A stretch of DNA of 17,289 bases. Source: JBMNQS01 sp050944255 (GTDB lineage Bacteria; Bacillota; Clostridia; Christensenellales; Maliibacteriaceae). Where the stretch lies: assembly GCA_050944255.1 (NCBI GenBank), contig JBMNQS010000048.1, positions 1-17,289 on the forward strand. The letters are read 5' to 3'. The translations under genes were made by a program, and so were the position numbers. The notes beneath the pieces were generated by a model that had not been told where the DNA came from, searched no databases, and saw only the letters and a list, made by a program, of their open reading frames with translations. Shown here in pieces: positions 1-6,003 of the stretch. Numbering within the stretch: position 1 is the first letter of the stretch; each line of letters opens with the position of its first letter.

Positions 1-395
1 CTCCGCATATGCTCGCTGACCTTGAAAAATCATCCTTCAGCAACATCGAGCAGCAGAGCCTTGAGTTTGTGAAATACACGCTCGACCCGTGGGTGGTGCG
101 CTGGGAGCAGTCCATGTGCCGCGCCCTACTTTCCGACAGCGAAAAACCAACAGTGTTTATCAAGTTCAACGTTGACGGACTTCTGCGAGGCGATTACGAA
201 AGCCGTATGAGCGGTTATGCGACCGCAAGACAAAACGGATGGATGAGCGCGAATGATATCCGTGAGCTTGAAAACCTCGACCGCATCCCTGCGGAACTTG
301 GTGGCGATCTTTACCTTATCAACGGTGCAATGACCAAATTACAGGACACAGGCGCGTTCGCAAATTCAAAAGGAATGGAGGAAACAATCAAATGA
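1..395 (+). CDS. Phage portal protein, HK97 family, C-terminal part
   Basis: The reading frame is open from the first bases (Pro-His precede the first Met at 9), so the gene starts outside the window and only about the last 130 residues are seen. Stretches such as DLEKSSFSNIEQQ, FVKYTLDPWVVRWEQ and the later GWMSANDIRELENL are typical of the C-terminal clip/wing part of HK97-type portal proteins. These proteins form the dodecameric ring at the capsid vertex through which DNA is packaged. The stop overlaps the ATG of the next gene by 4 bases, the usual portal-protease order of siphophage head modules. The family assignment is from motif recognition. The Met at 9 is internal and not the true start. 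Confidence 0.87.
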   Translation, partial: PHMLADLEKSSFSNIEQQSLEFVKYTLDPWVVRWEQSMCRALLSDSEKPTVFIKFNVDGLLRGDYESRMSGYATARQNGWMSANDIRELENLDRIPAELGGDLYLINGAMTKLQDTGAFANSKGMEETIK

Positions 396-1285
396 AGAAA
401 TTCTGGAACTGGGCGCGGGATGAAGATTCCGGTGTCAGAACACTCTATCTGGACGGCACAATTGCCGAAGAGTCATGGTTCGACGACGATGTCACCCCTA
501 AAGCATTTAAAGCAGATCTTAATGCTGGAGAGGGTGACATTGTTATTTGGATCAACTCTCCCGGCGGCGACTGTATCGCTGCGAGTCAGATCTATACCAT
601 GCTCATGGATTACAAAGGCAAAGTCACCGTAAAAATCGATGGAATTGCGGCGTCGGCAGCAAGCGTTATCGCAATGGCGGGAACTGAGGTGCTGATGGCC
701 CCAACAGCCCTCATGATGGTGCATAACCCGCTGACCATCGCAATCGGCGACAGCGAAGAAATGCAGAAAGCCATCGCTATGCTGGACGAAGTCAAAGAAA
801 GCATCATCAATGCCTATGAAATCAAAACCGGACAGTCCCGTGCGAAGCTCTCTCACCTTATGGATGCTGAAACCTGGCTAAATGCCAACAAAGCAATTGA
901 ATTAGGCTTTGCCGACGGCATTCTGGAGAATGAGAAAAAGAGAATTCAACCGGACGATGTCACCTATGCATTCAGCCGCAGAGCAGTAACGAACTCGCTG
1001 CTGAGCAAGGCGGTGTTCCACGAGGAGGGTAATATCCTGATTGTTGCAGAGAAATATCAGACCGGTTTTGATGAACCTCTCTTGCATACCATGATCGTGG
1101 ATAAGGAGCTCCGAGATGTAAAAGCCGTTCAAACTCTTAGCCGCGTTAACCGAATCTATCCTGGCAAAGCCTACATGGAAAACACGGAAGCCTATGAACA
1201 ACTTTTCCTTGATGCAGATAAATATCAGGCCGTTATGCGAGCTCTGGCAGATAGACTGTACAGAGAATTGCACGACGGTAAATAA
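392..1285 (+). CDS. Chimeric ORF: phage ClpP-like prohead protease fused to an HsdR fragment
   Basis: Residues 1 to about 205 are a ClpP-type serine protease of the phage head-maturation class. Visible are the SPGGD turn (56-60), a nucleophile Ser88 in GIAASAAS, His111 in MVHNP, and an acidic residue near 158-160 followed by a ClpP-like ELGFADGIL. From about residue 210 the sequence changes to a type I restriction HsdR helicase segment: ILIVAEKYQTGFDEP, then VQTLSRVNRIYPGK, which carries SF2 motif VI. The last roughly 37 residues are unlike the usual HsdR continuation and I do not recognise them. The start has a GGAGG-type site and overlaps the portal stop. The reading frame is intact, but the order suggests a deletion that joined a phage head module to a restriction locus. 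The protease half may fold; the tail is probably debris. The major capsid gene expected next is absent. Confidence 0.82.
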   Translation: MKKFWNWARDEDSGVRTLYLDGTIAEESWFDDDVTPKAFKADLNAGEGDIVIWINSPGGDCIAASQIYTMLMDYKGKVTVKIDGIAASAASVIAMAGTEVLMAPTALMMVHNPLTIAIGDSEEMQKAIAMLDEVKESIINAYEIKTGQSRAKLSHLMDAETWLNANKAIELGFADGILENEKKRIQPDDVTYAFSRRAVTNSLLSKAVFHEEGNILIVAEKYQTGFDEPLLHTMIVDKELRDVKAVQTLSRVNRIYPGKAYMENTEAYEQLFLDADKYQAVMRALADRLYRELHDGK

Positions 1286-1407
1286 AACGGAAGCGAGGTA
1301 AGCTCAGATTAACCTTTATTCTTATCACGCTTATATTTATTTCCTCGGCTAACGATTTTGTAGTGTAAGCAAATCCGAAGTAGTCAGCCAGGACTACAAA
1401 CATTATA

Positions 1408-1465
1408 AAAAGAAAAAGGGCTCCCGAAGCTCGCATCAAAAAGGTGCTGGACCTCGGAAGCCCTT
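1408..1465 (-). terminator. Hairpin with T-tract, minus strand
   Basis: Arms 1416-1427 and 1454-1465 pair over about 12 positions. The single C-A mismatch on the plus strand (1423/1458) becomes a G-U pair in minus-strand RNA, and the minus strand continues into a T-rich run (1415-1408). The loop is long (about 26 nt) with partial further pairing. It fits an intrinsic terminator of leftward transcription or a structured RNA element of the integrated island. Confidence 0.55.
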
Positions 1466-1560
1466 GTTTAATACTCTTTTTCGGCACATTGTTGCTGTAG
1501 AAATAACTTGTTGTTTGTAGCAAAGACGGTATCTTCATGGTGTTGTACTGCGACATAGGG

Positions 1561-1642
1561 AAGTTACCACCCACAATCTAAAAATTCCCCGTTTGCCGAG
1601 TGCACACCCTATGCACACCCCCAAGTTACCGTTTGCCGAGTG
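1561..1642. repeat. Short direct repeats, candidate integrase arm-type sites
   Basis: Three exact repeats are interleaved. AAGTTACC occurs at 1561-1568 and 1623-1630. CCGTTTGCCGAGTG occurs at 1589-1602 and 1629-1642 (40-base spacing). TGCACACCC occurs at 1601-1609 and 1612-1620, an 11-base period, so one helical turn. Clustered short repeats about 200 bases from a tRNA 3' end are what arm-type binding sites of a tyrosine integrase look like in attP-derived DNA. No integrase is visible, so this is inference. Confidence 0.4.
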
Positions 1643-1701
1643 TAAGGCGTAATCATGCTATATGCTCCATAGATAGGGCTTTTTCTTTTCACGCTACAAA
1701 C

Positions 1702-1757
1702 GGCAGAAAAGAAAAAAAGCCGCCAGAAAGCCTTGCTACCAAGACCTTCTGACGGCT
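1702..1757 (-). terminator. 17-bp hairpin with T-tract, minus strand
   Basis: Arms 1718-1734 and 1741-1757 pair over 17 positions around a 6-nt loop. All three imperfect positions are C-A on the plus strand (1723/1752, 1729/1746, 1731/1744), that is G-U on the minus strand, so the structure is favoured in minus-strand RNA. The minus strand then runs into seven Ts and another T-rich stretch (1717-1702). It is a strong intrinsic terminator for transcription leaving the tRNA-Ser gene. Confidence 0.75.
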
Positions 1758-1766
1758 ACCGTGTGC

Positions 1767-1803
1767 AAAATAAAAACGCCAGCATTGTATCAATACTGAC
1801 GTT
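1767..1803 (-). terminator. First hairpin after tRNA-Ser, minus strand
   Basis: Arms 1775-1787 and 1791-1803 form 13 pairs with a 3-nt loop. Two plus-strand C-A positions (1779/1799, 1783/1795) become G-U on the minus strand. A T-rich stretch follows on the minus strand. It lies 6 bases past the tRNA 3' end, so it probably ends or shapes the tRNA-Ser transcript, with the 1718-1757 hairpin as a second stop. Confidence 0.65.
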
Positions 1804-1809
1804 ATTATC

Positions 1810-1901
1810 TGGCGGAGAAGGAGGGATTTGAACCCTCGCGCCGGTTTCCCGACCTACACCCTTAGCAGGGGCGCCTCTTCGGCCAACTTGAGTACTTCTC
1901 C
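1810..1901 (-). tRNA. tRNA-Ser (anticodon GCU)
   Basis: On the minus strand the gene runs from GGAGAAG at 1901 to an encoded CCA at 1812-1810. The acceptor arms (1901-1895 and 1820-1814) pair fully. The anticodon loop CTGCTAA lies at 1868-1862 with GCT at 1866-1864. The long variable arm of class II tRNAs and the GGTTCAAATCC T-arm are all present. It reads AGC/AGU serine codons. The sequence is close to the Bacillus tRNA-Ser(GCU) as I remember it. Its 3' end points toward the phage relic, which makes it a likely integration site. Confidence 0.97.
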
Positions 1902-1919
1902 ATGCCCGATTCAAAACAT

Positions 1920-1925
1920 ATTATA
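1920..1925 (-). promoter_or_regulatory. Candidate -10 box of tRNA-Ser promoter
   Basis: TATAAT on the minus strand ends 19 bases before the tRNA 5' end. An inverted repeat CAGGG-TTT-CCCTG (1928-1940) sits directly upstream of it. No clear -35 hexamer is found at 17-18 bases, so the promoter call rests on the -10 alone. Confidence 0.4.
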
Positions 1926-1990
1926 ACCAGGGTTTCCCTGATAGACACCATGCATCATAACATAAAATCATTTGCCAATCAAGTTCTTTG

Positions 1991-2019
1991 TTGCGCATAA
2001 AGGAACGAAAAGTTATAAT
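1991..2019 (+). promoter_or_regulatory. Promoter of the xpaC-telA operon
   Basis: TTGCGC (1991-1996) and a consensus TATAAT (2014-2019) are separated by 17 bases, about 90 bases upstream of the xpaC start. The leader between them and the gene contains a small GC hairpin (2068-2072 with 2081-2085). The strict -10 and ideal spacing support a housekeeping sigma-A promoter. Confidence 0.65.
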
Positions 2020-2108
2020 AACTATAGTAAGTTTTAACATATCCTGCGCTCTTTCGGGACGCGTTCTGCCCGTATAGCCGCGGGCGCAAGAAAGAAGATA
2101 AAAGAAAA

Positions 2109-2894
2109 ATGCAGAACAACGCTTACAATGCCCACGGGCAAGCAGGGCAGGACGACCTGATGCCCGTCCCCAAAAAAAGACCGGCGCCGTTTTACGCCGT
2201 GGCCGGCTTCTGGCTGCTCTACGCGCTTGTTTTTCCGCTGTACCGCTGGATGGATTATCTGATCGCGGGGGCGCTGTCGGCGGCGCTGTTTTTTATATTG
2301 GAAAAGGCTCTGCCGCCTAAGATCGAGTACGTGCCGCGGCCCAGGGAAATTCCTTTTACCGGGCCCGACGCCGCCGAACAAATTATCCGGGCGGGCGAAA
2401 CGTTCGTCAAGCGGCTGCACCAGGCGGATACGGACATCGACGACGAGATCGTCTCCGGGCAAATTGTACAGCTGAGCCTTTATACGAAGAAGATCACCGA
2501 TCACATCCGGGAGCATCCGGATAAGGCACCGCGGGTGCGGCGGTTCATGACGTACTATCTGCCGATGCTGATGGGGCTTCTGGACGCGTATGCCCAGGCG
2601 GAGCAGCAGGAGGTGGACAGCGCCAACATTTCGGCCATCAAGCGGCGGGTGGAAAGCTCGCTGGAGAACATTATAACGGCCTTCAGCCGGCAATTGGACG
2701 CCCTGTTTGAGGACCGGGTGATCGATATCTCCGCGGACATCCAGGTGCTGGAAAACATGTTTGCCCGGGAGGGTTTTATCGTCGCGGCGAGCGAACAACC
2801 CGGCAGCGAACCGGCTGCGACGGAGGAAGAAGAAGAAAACGGCCGCGGGCCCATTATCCCCCTGGAAACGATCCGAAAGGCCAATAAACGATAA
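2109..2894 (+). CDS. xpaC: XpaC-family membrane protein
   Basis: A 261-residue protein with two hydrophobic segments near the N terminus (about 28-46 and 49-66), then a long, mostly helical cytoplasmic domain ending in a Glu-rich stretch (EEEEE near 240). This is the layout of the XpaC family, annotated historically as 5-bromo-4-chloroindolyl phosphate hydrolysis proteins. Their true function is unclear, and they commonly sit next to telA, as here. The start has only a weak purine-rich site (about 2088-2104). The N-terminal leader before the membrane segments is hydrophilic. A role in envelope stress tolerance together with TelA is inferred from the neighbourhood, not shown by any catalytic motif. 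Confidence 0.82.
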   Translation: MQNNAYNAHGQAGQDDLMPVPKKRPAPFYAVAGFWLLYALVFPLYRWMDYLIAGALSAALFFILEKALPPKIEYVPRPREIPFTGPDAAEQIIRAGETFVKRLHQADTDIDDEIVSGQIVQLSLYTKKITDHIREHPDKAPRVRRFMTYYLPMLMGLLDAYAQAEQQEVDSANISAIKRRVESSLENIITAFSRQLDALFEDRVIDISADIQVLENMFAREGFIVAASEQPGSEPAATEEEEENGRGPIIPLETIRKANKR

Positions 2895-2910
2895 AGAAGG
2901 TGCAATCCCT

Positions 2911-4035
2911 ATGAATCAGGACAATACCCACGTACCCACTATACCAGTAATCGATCTGGAGCCGGCCAAAAAGTCCGTATCGCCGGTAACGGCCGACGTG
3001 CCCCCTCCGCTGGACGAGAGCGCGCTGACCGACGAGGAAAAAAAGATCGTCGAGGACGTGGCGCGCCAAATCGATATCTCCGATTCGTCCATGGTGCTGC
3101 AGTACGGCTCCGATGCGCAGCGGCGCATGAGCAATTTTTCCGAGACCGCGCTGTCGTCGGTGCGCACCAAGGACATGGGCGAGGTGGGCGATATGATCTC
3201 AAGCCTTGTGCTGGAGCTGCGCAGCTTTTCCGCCGACGAGCCTAAGGGCGGCGGCCTGTTTCGCCGCGTGCGCCGGGGCATCGAAACCCTGAAGGCCCGG
3301 TATTCCAAGGTGGAGAACAACGTGGATAAGATCGCCGCCATTTTGGAGGGGCATCAGGTGCAGCTCTTCAAGGACATCGCGGTGTTTGACCGGATGTACG
3401 ACAACAATCTGGCCAATTTCAAGGCGCTGAGCCTGTACATCATTGCCGGGAAGAAGAAGCTGGCCGAGGCCAGGGAGGTCACGCTGCAGGAGCTTCGTCA
3501 GAAGGCGCAGGAAAGCGGCCTCGCCGAGGACGCGCAGGCAGTCAACGATTACGCGGCGCTGTGCGAGCGCTTTGAGAAGAAGCTGTACGATCTGGAGCTG
3601 ACGCGGATGATCAGCATCCAGATGGGCCCGCAGATACGCCTTGTGCAGAACAACGATATGCTGATGGCCGATAAGATCCAGTCGACACTGGTCAATACGA
3701 TTCCCCTTTGGAAGAGCCAGATGGTGCTGGCGCTGGGCATCCATCATTCCAACGAGGCCATTGCCGCGCAGCGCAAGGTGTCGGATATGACCAACGAGCT
3801 GCTGCTCAAAAACGCTGAGACGCTCAAACAGGGCACCATCGCGGCGGCGAAGGAATCCGAGCGCGGCATCGTGGAGATCGAGACGCTCACCCAAACCAAC
3901 AACCTTCTGATCCAGACGCTGGACGAAATGGTGAACATCCAGAAGGAGGGCCGTCAGAAGCGCCTTGCGGCGGAGGTGGAGCTGGTGAAAATCGAGGGCC
4001 AGATCAAGCAGAAGCTGCTGGAGCTTTCCAAATAA
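2911..4035 (+). CDS. telA: TelA-family toxic anion resistance protein
   Basis: The 374-residue product is the usual length for the TelA (toxic anion resistance) family. It is rich in charged, helical, coiled-coil-like sequence and has no membrane segment. I place the start at ATG 2911, which has AAGAAGG 10 bases upstream and lies 17 bases after the xpaC stop; an upstream in-frame ATG at 2761 would overlap xpaC by 134 bases and lacks a site. A proline-rich, acidic N-terminal part (to about residue 45) precedes the conserved core. Family members are linked to tellurite and cell-wall antimicrobial tolerance, but the molecular mechanism is not known. Co-transcription with xpaC and the two genes after it is very likely from the spacing. 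Confidence 0.88.
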   Translation: MNQDNTHVPTIPVIDLEPAKKSVSPVTADVPPPLDESALTDEEKKIVEDVARQIDISDSSMVLQYGSDAQRRMSNFSETALSSVRTKDMGEVGDMISSLVLELRSFSADEPKGGGLFRRVRRGIETLKARYSKVENNVDKIAAILEGHQVQLFKDIAVFDRMYDNNLANFKALSLYIIAGKKKLAEAREVTLQELRQKAQESGLAEDAQAVNDYAALCERFEKKLYDLELTRMISIQMGPQIRLVQNNDMLMADKIQSTLVNTIPLWKSQMVLALGIHHSNEAIAAQRKVSDMTNELLLKNAETLKQGTIAAAKESERGIVEIETLTQTNNLLIQTLDEMVNIQKEGRQKRLAAEVELVKIEGQIKQKLLELSK

Positions 4036-4587
4036 ATGAAAAACGATTGGGGCAGAAAAACAGCGGCGGCGGTCATGGCGCTGGCCATTGTATGCGCGAT
4101 ATTCATCGGCGGGGGCCGGTCGGTATCCGCCCTGCGCAAAAGGGTGACCGACGTCTTTACACTGGGTGAAAATAAAGATGGGCTTGGCATCGCCGGGGAA
4201 TTGCAGACTATCGCCACGCTGGCGGCCAATATGCTGACCATGGCCGAAAAGTACCTGCCGGACGGCGATGCGGCGCTGGAGAACTTACGGGCCGCCCGCC
4301 AGACGCTGGCGGAATCGGACACGCCAAAGGAAAGCTACCGGGCGTGCGCCGATTTGGAGCAGGCCATGCAAGCGCTCTACCACCGGTTGGGGCAGGAGGC
4401 GCTTTCAGACCGGGACCAGCAGTACCGCGAAGGGTTCATCCTGCAGATGAATTCATCGCTGAATATCATCCGCCACGACGCCTACAATGACGCGGCGCAG
4501 GCCTACAACGACGAAATATCCCGATTTCCGGCCAGTGTGTTTGCAGGACTTTTTGGCATCGGCCGCCTGGAATATTATGGAGAGTAA
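4036..4587 (+). CDS. LemA-like membrane-anchored protein
   Basis: The 183-residue protein starts at the ATG directly after the telA TAA, with no intergenic base. One N-terminal hydrophobic segment (about 10-26) is followed by a helical bundle. The C terminus has the LemA-type signature: a helix with HDAYNDAAQAYNDEISRFP, then a short FAGLFGIGRLEYY ending. LemA proteins are small, N-terminally anchored helical proteins of unknown function that often neighbour TPM domain proteins, as here. The central part is divergent, so a standard profile search might score it weakly. Operon membership is clear from the zero spacing to telA and 3-base gap to the next gene. Confidence 0.72.
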   Translation: MKNDWGRKTAAAVMALAIVCAIFIGGGRSVSALRKRVTDVFTLGENKDGLGIAGELQTIATLAANMLTMAEKYLPDGDAALENLRAARQTLAESDTPKESYRACADLEQAMQALYHRLGQEALSDRDQQYREGFILQMNSSLNIIRHDAYNDAAQAYNDEISRFPASVFAGLFGIGRLEYYGE

Positions 4588-4590
4588 ATC

Positions 4591-5721
4591 ATGAATAAAA
4601 AATCAAGCAAAAAACGGTGGGTTTCCCGTGCGTTGGCGGCGTGGGCGCTGATGGCCATGCTGACGCTCTTTGCCGGCACGGCGCTGGCACTGCCTGAGCC
4701 GACGCAGGATTTCTATGTGAACGACTTCGCCCGGGTCCTGGATGCGGATACCAAGCGGGAGATCGTGGAAGCCAACGACGAGCTGGACAACGCCTTCGGG
4801 GCGCAGATCGTGGTGGCGACGGTGGACTACACCGACGGGCAGGACATCGAGGATTACAGCTACGATCTGTTCAACGAGTGGGGCATCGGCTCCAGCGATG
4901 AGAACAACGGCGTGCTGCTGCTGCTTGTCATCGGGCAGGAGGATTACTGGTGCACCGTGGGCACGGGCCTTGAAAATGTGCTGACGGCGGACGTTATCGG
5001 CGACATTCTCTGGGATCACCTGGAGGAGGACTTCGCAAGCGAAAATTACAGCCGCGGCGTGCTCAGCACGTTCAACGCCCTGTTCAATGAGGTGGCGGAC
5101 CATTACCAGGGCGCGGCGCCGCCTGCACAGAGCGCAGCGCCTGTTCCGACCGGCGGTACGGGCACCGCCCGCCCCGCGCAGCCCGACCGCCCGGGCTCTT
5201 CGTCGGCGGGCAGCGTCATCGGCGGACTGTTTATGGCCCTGTTGGTCATCGGCGGGATCATTCTTGTCATCGCGCTTCTGGCAAGGCCCCGCAGGCCCTA
5301 CTATTACGGCGGAGGACCCGTTTACGGACCGCCGCCGTACAGGCCGTTTTACAGGCCCTTCTGGCGGCCAAGGCCCATGATTTTCCATCACCACCACAGG
5401 CCCCATCCGCCCCACGGGTATCATGGGGGCACACAGCCGCCCCCAACCGGCGGCGTGGGCTCACCTCCGCCCAGTCATACGCCCGGCCCCAGGGCCGGAG
5501 GCGGCGGCTCCACAAGGGGCGCCGGTACGGGCCGCTCTTCGGTATCGTCCCGCGGCTCCTCGGGTATTTTCGGCTCGGGTGCCGGTCGCAGCAGCTCCGG
5601 CGGCGGGCGCTCATCCTTCGGCGGCGGGCGCTCGTCCTTCGGCGGAGGCGGGCGAAGCGGGGGCGGCGGCGCCTCGCGCGGCGGTGGCGGCGGACGCGGC
5701 GGCGCCGGCAGGGGCCGGTAA
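4591..5721 (+). CDS. TPM domain protein with signal peptide and Gly/His-rich tail
   Basis: A signal peptide (residues 1 to about 33, cut near GTALA) leads into a TPM domain (about 36-172), with FYVNDFARVLD at its start and the NNGVLLLL and GTGLENVL segments typical of the YgcG/TPM family. A proline-rich linker follows, then one membrane helix (about 208-230). The tail is unusual: a Tyr/Pro/Arg segment, a His cluster (266-269 and neighbours), and a final Gly/Ser/Arg-rich low-complexity stretch to residue 376. The TPM domain would lie outside the membrane and the tail inside, if the helix is a true anchor. TPM proteins are implicated in membrane protein quality control or envelope functions; the substrate is unknown. 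The start has GGAGAG about 8 bases upstream. Confidence 0.85.
   Translation: MNKKSSKKRWVSRALAAWALMAMLTLFAGTALALPEPTQDFYVNDFARVLDADTKREIVEANDELDNAFGAQIVVATVDYTDGQDIEDYSYDLFNEWGIGSSDENNGVLLLLVIGQEDYWCTVGTGLENVLTADVIGDILWDHLEEDFASENYSRGVLSTFNALFNEVADHYQGAAPPAQSAAPVPTGGTGTARPAQPDRPGSSSAGSVIGGLFMALLVIGGIILVIALLARPRRPYYYGGGPVYGPPPYRPFYRPFWRPRPMIFHHHHRPHPPHGYHGGTQPPPTGGVGSPPPSHTPGPRAGGGGSTRGAGTGRSSVSSRGSSGIFGSGAGRSSSGGGRSSFGGGRSSFGGGGRSGGGGASRGGGGGRGGAGRGR
5601..5642 (+). repeat. 21-bp tandem repeat inside the TPM protein gene
   Basis: Two copies of a 21-base unit (5601-5621 and 5622-5642) differ at one position and encode GGRSSFG twice, with degenerate copies on either side. It is a slippage-prone low-complexity coding repeat. 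Confidence 0.75.
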
Positions 5722-5751
5722 AACAAAGTGTGTCTCAATCGCTTGCGCATC

Positions 5752-5792
5752 ATGATCAGAGCTTTTTTCGCGCGGAGAAAGGCTCTGATCAT
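5752..5792 (+). terminator. 11-bp hairpin after the xpaC-telA operon
   Basis: ATGATCAGAGC (5752-5762) pairs perfectly with 5782-5792 around a 19-nt loop. The run after it is only moderately T-rich, with a further TTTTT at 5804. It probably ends the operon, though the loop is longer than in typical terminators. Confidence 0.55.
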
Positions 5793-5904
5793 TTAGTTTG
5801 AGCTTTTTGATCGGAACGCCGGTTTGAATATGCACGCCTCCCGGCCGATTTATGCCAGGCCGAAAATGTTCAACCCTTACGGCGCAGCGCAGGCGGCGAA
5901 TACT

Positions 5905-5965
5905 AATTGTTTAACAATTCGTTTTGATTTGCCGGTTGTTTATTCACGGCCCGTTCACATATAAT
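5905..5965 (+). promoter_or_regulatory. Promoter and palindromic operator of the efflux operon
   Basis: TTGTTT (5936-5941) and a consensus TATAAT (5960-5965) are 18 bases apart, about 40 bases before the start at 6004. Just upstream lies a perfect 15-base palindrome AATTGTTTAACAATT (5905-5919). Such a site suits binding of a dimeric regulator upstream of the -35 box, consistent with activation or partial repression. The regulator is not identified. Confidence 0.62.
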
Positions 5966-6003
5966 ACGTACAATAAGCCCAGATCATGTTTTGGAGGTAT
6001 AAG

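Larger units (their letters stand above)
1286..1809. other. Gene-free relic stretch between phage debris and tRNA-Ser
   Basis: I see no credible coding region here. The stretch is AT-richer than the chromosome to the right. It contains three hairpins best read on the minus strand, two pairs of short direct repeats (1561-1642) and a purine/pyrimidine inverted repeat (about 1676-1720). No integrase gene is present, although the location beside the tRNA 3' end would suit one. It is probably the degraded end of the integrated element. Confidence 0.6.

Noticed and set aside
1233..1574. A 113-codon minus-strand frame next to the phage debris
   Set aside because: It runs through the hairpin at 1416-1465 and into the antisense of the fusion gene, has no clear ribosome site and its sequence matches no family I know.
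1408..1803. Repeated hairpins considered as a CRISPR array
   Set aside because: The hairpins differ in sequence and spacing; there is no repeated unit with regular spacers and no cas gene in the window.
2034..2798. A 254-codon minus-strand frame opposite xpaC
   Set aside because: Arg/His-rich composition typical of the antisense of a GC-rich gene; xpaC on the plus strand has the family features.
2761..2910. Upstream extension of telA to ATG 2761
   Set aside because: It would overlap xpaC by 134 bases, has no ribosome site, and reads as basic low-complexity sequence; ATG 2911 has a proper site.
3199..3894. A 231-codon minus-strand frame opposite telA
   Set aside because: Leu/His/Gln-rich antisense shadow without a start site or recognisable domain.
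4603..5424. Long minus-strand frame opposite the TPM gene
   Set aside because: Arg/His/Gly composition produced by the GC-rich coding strand; no start site.
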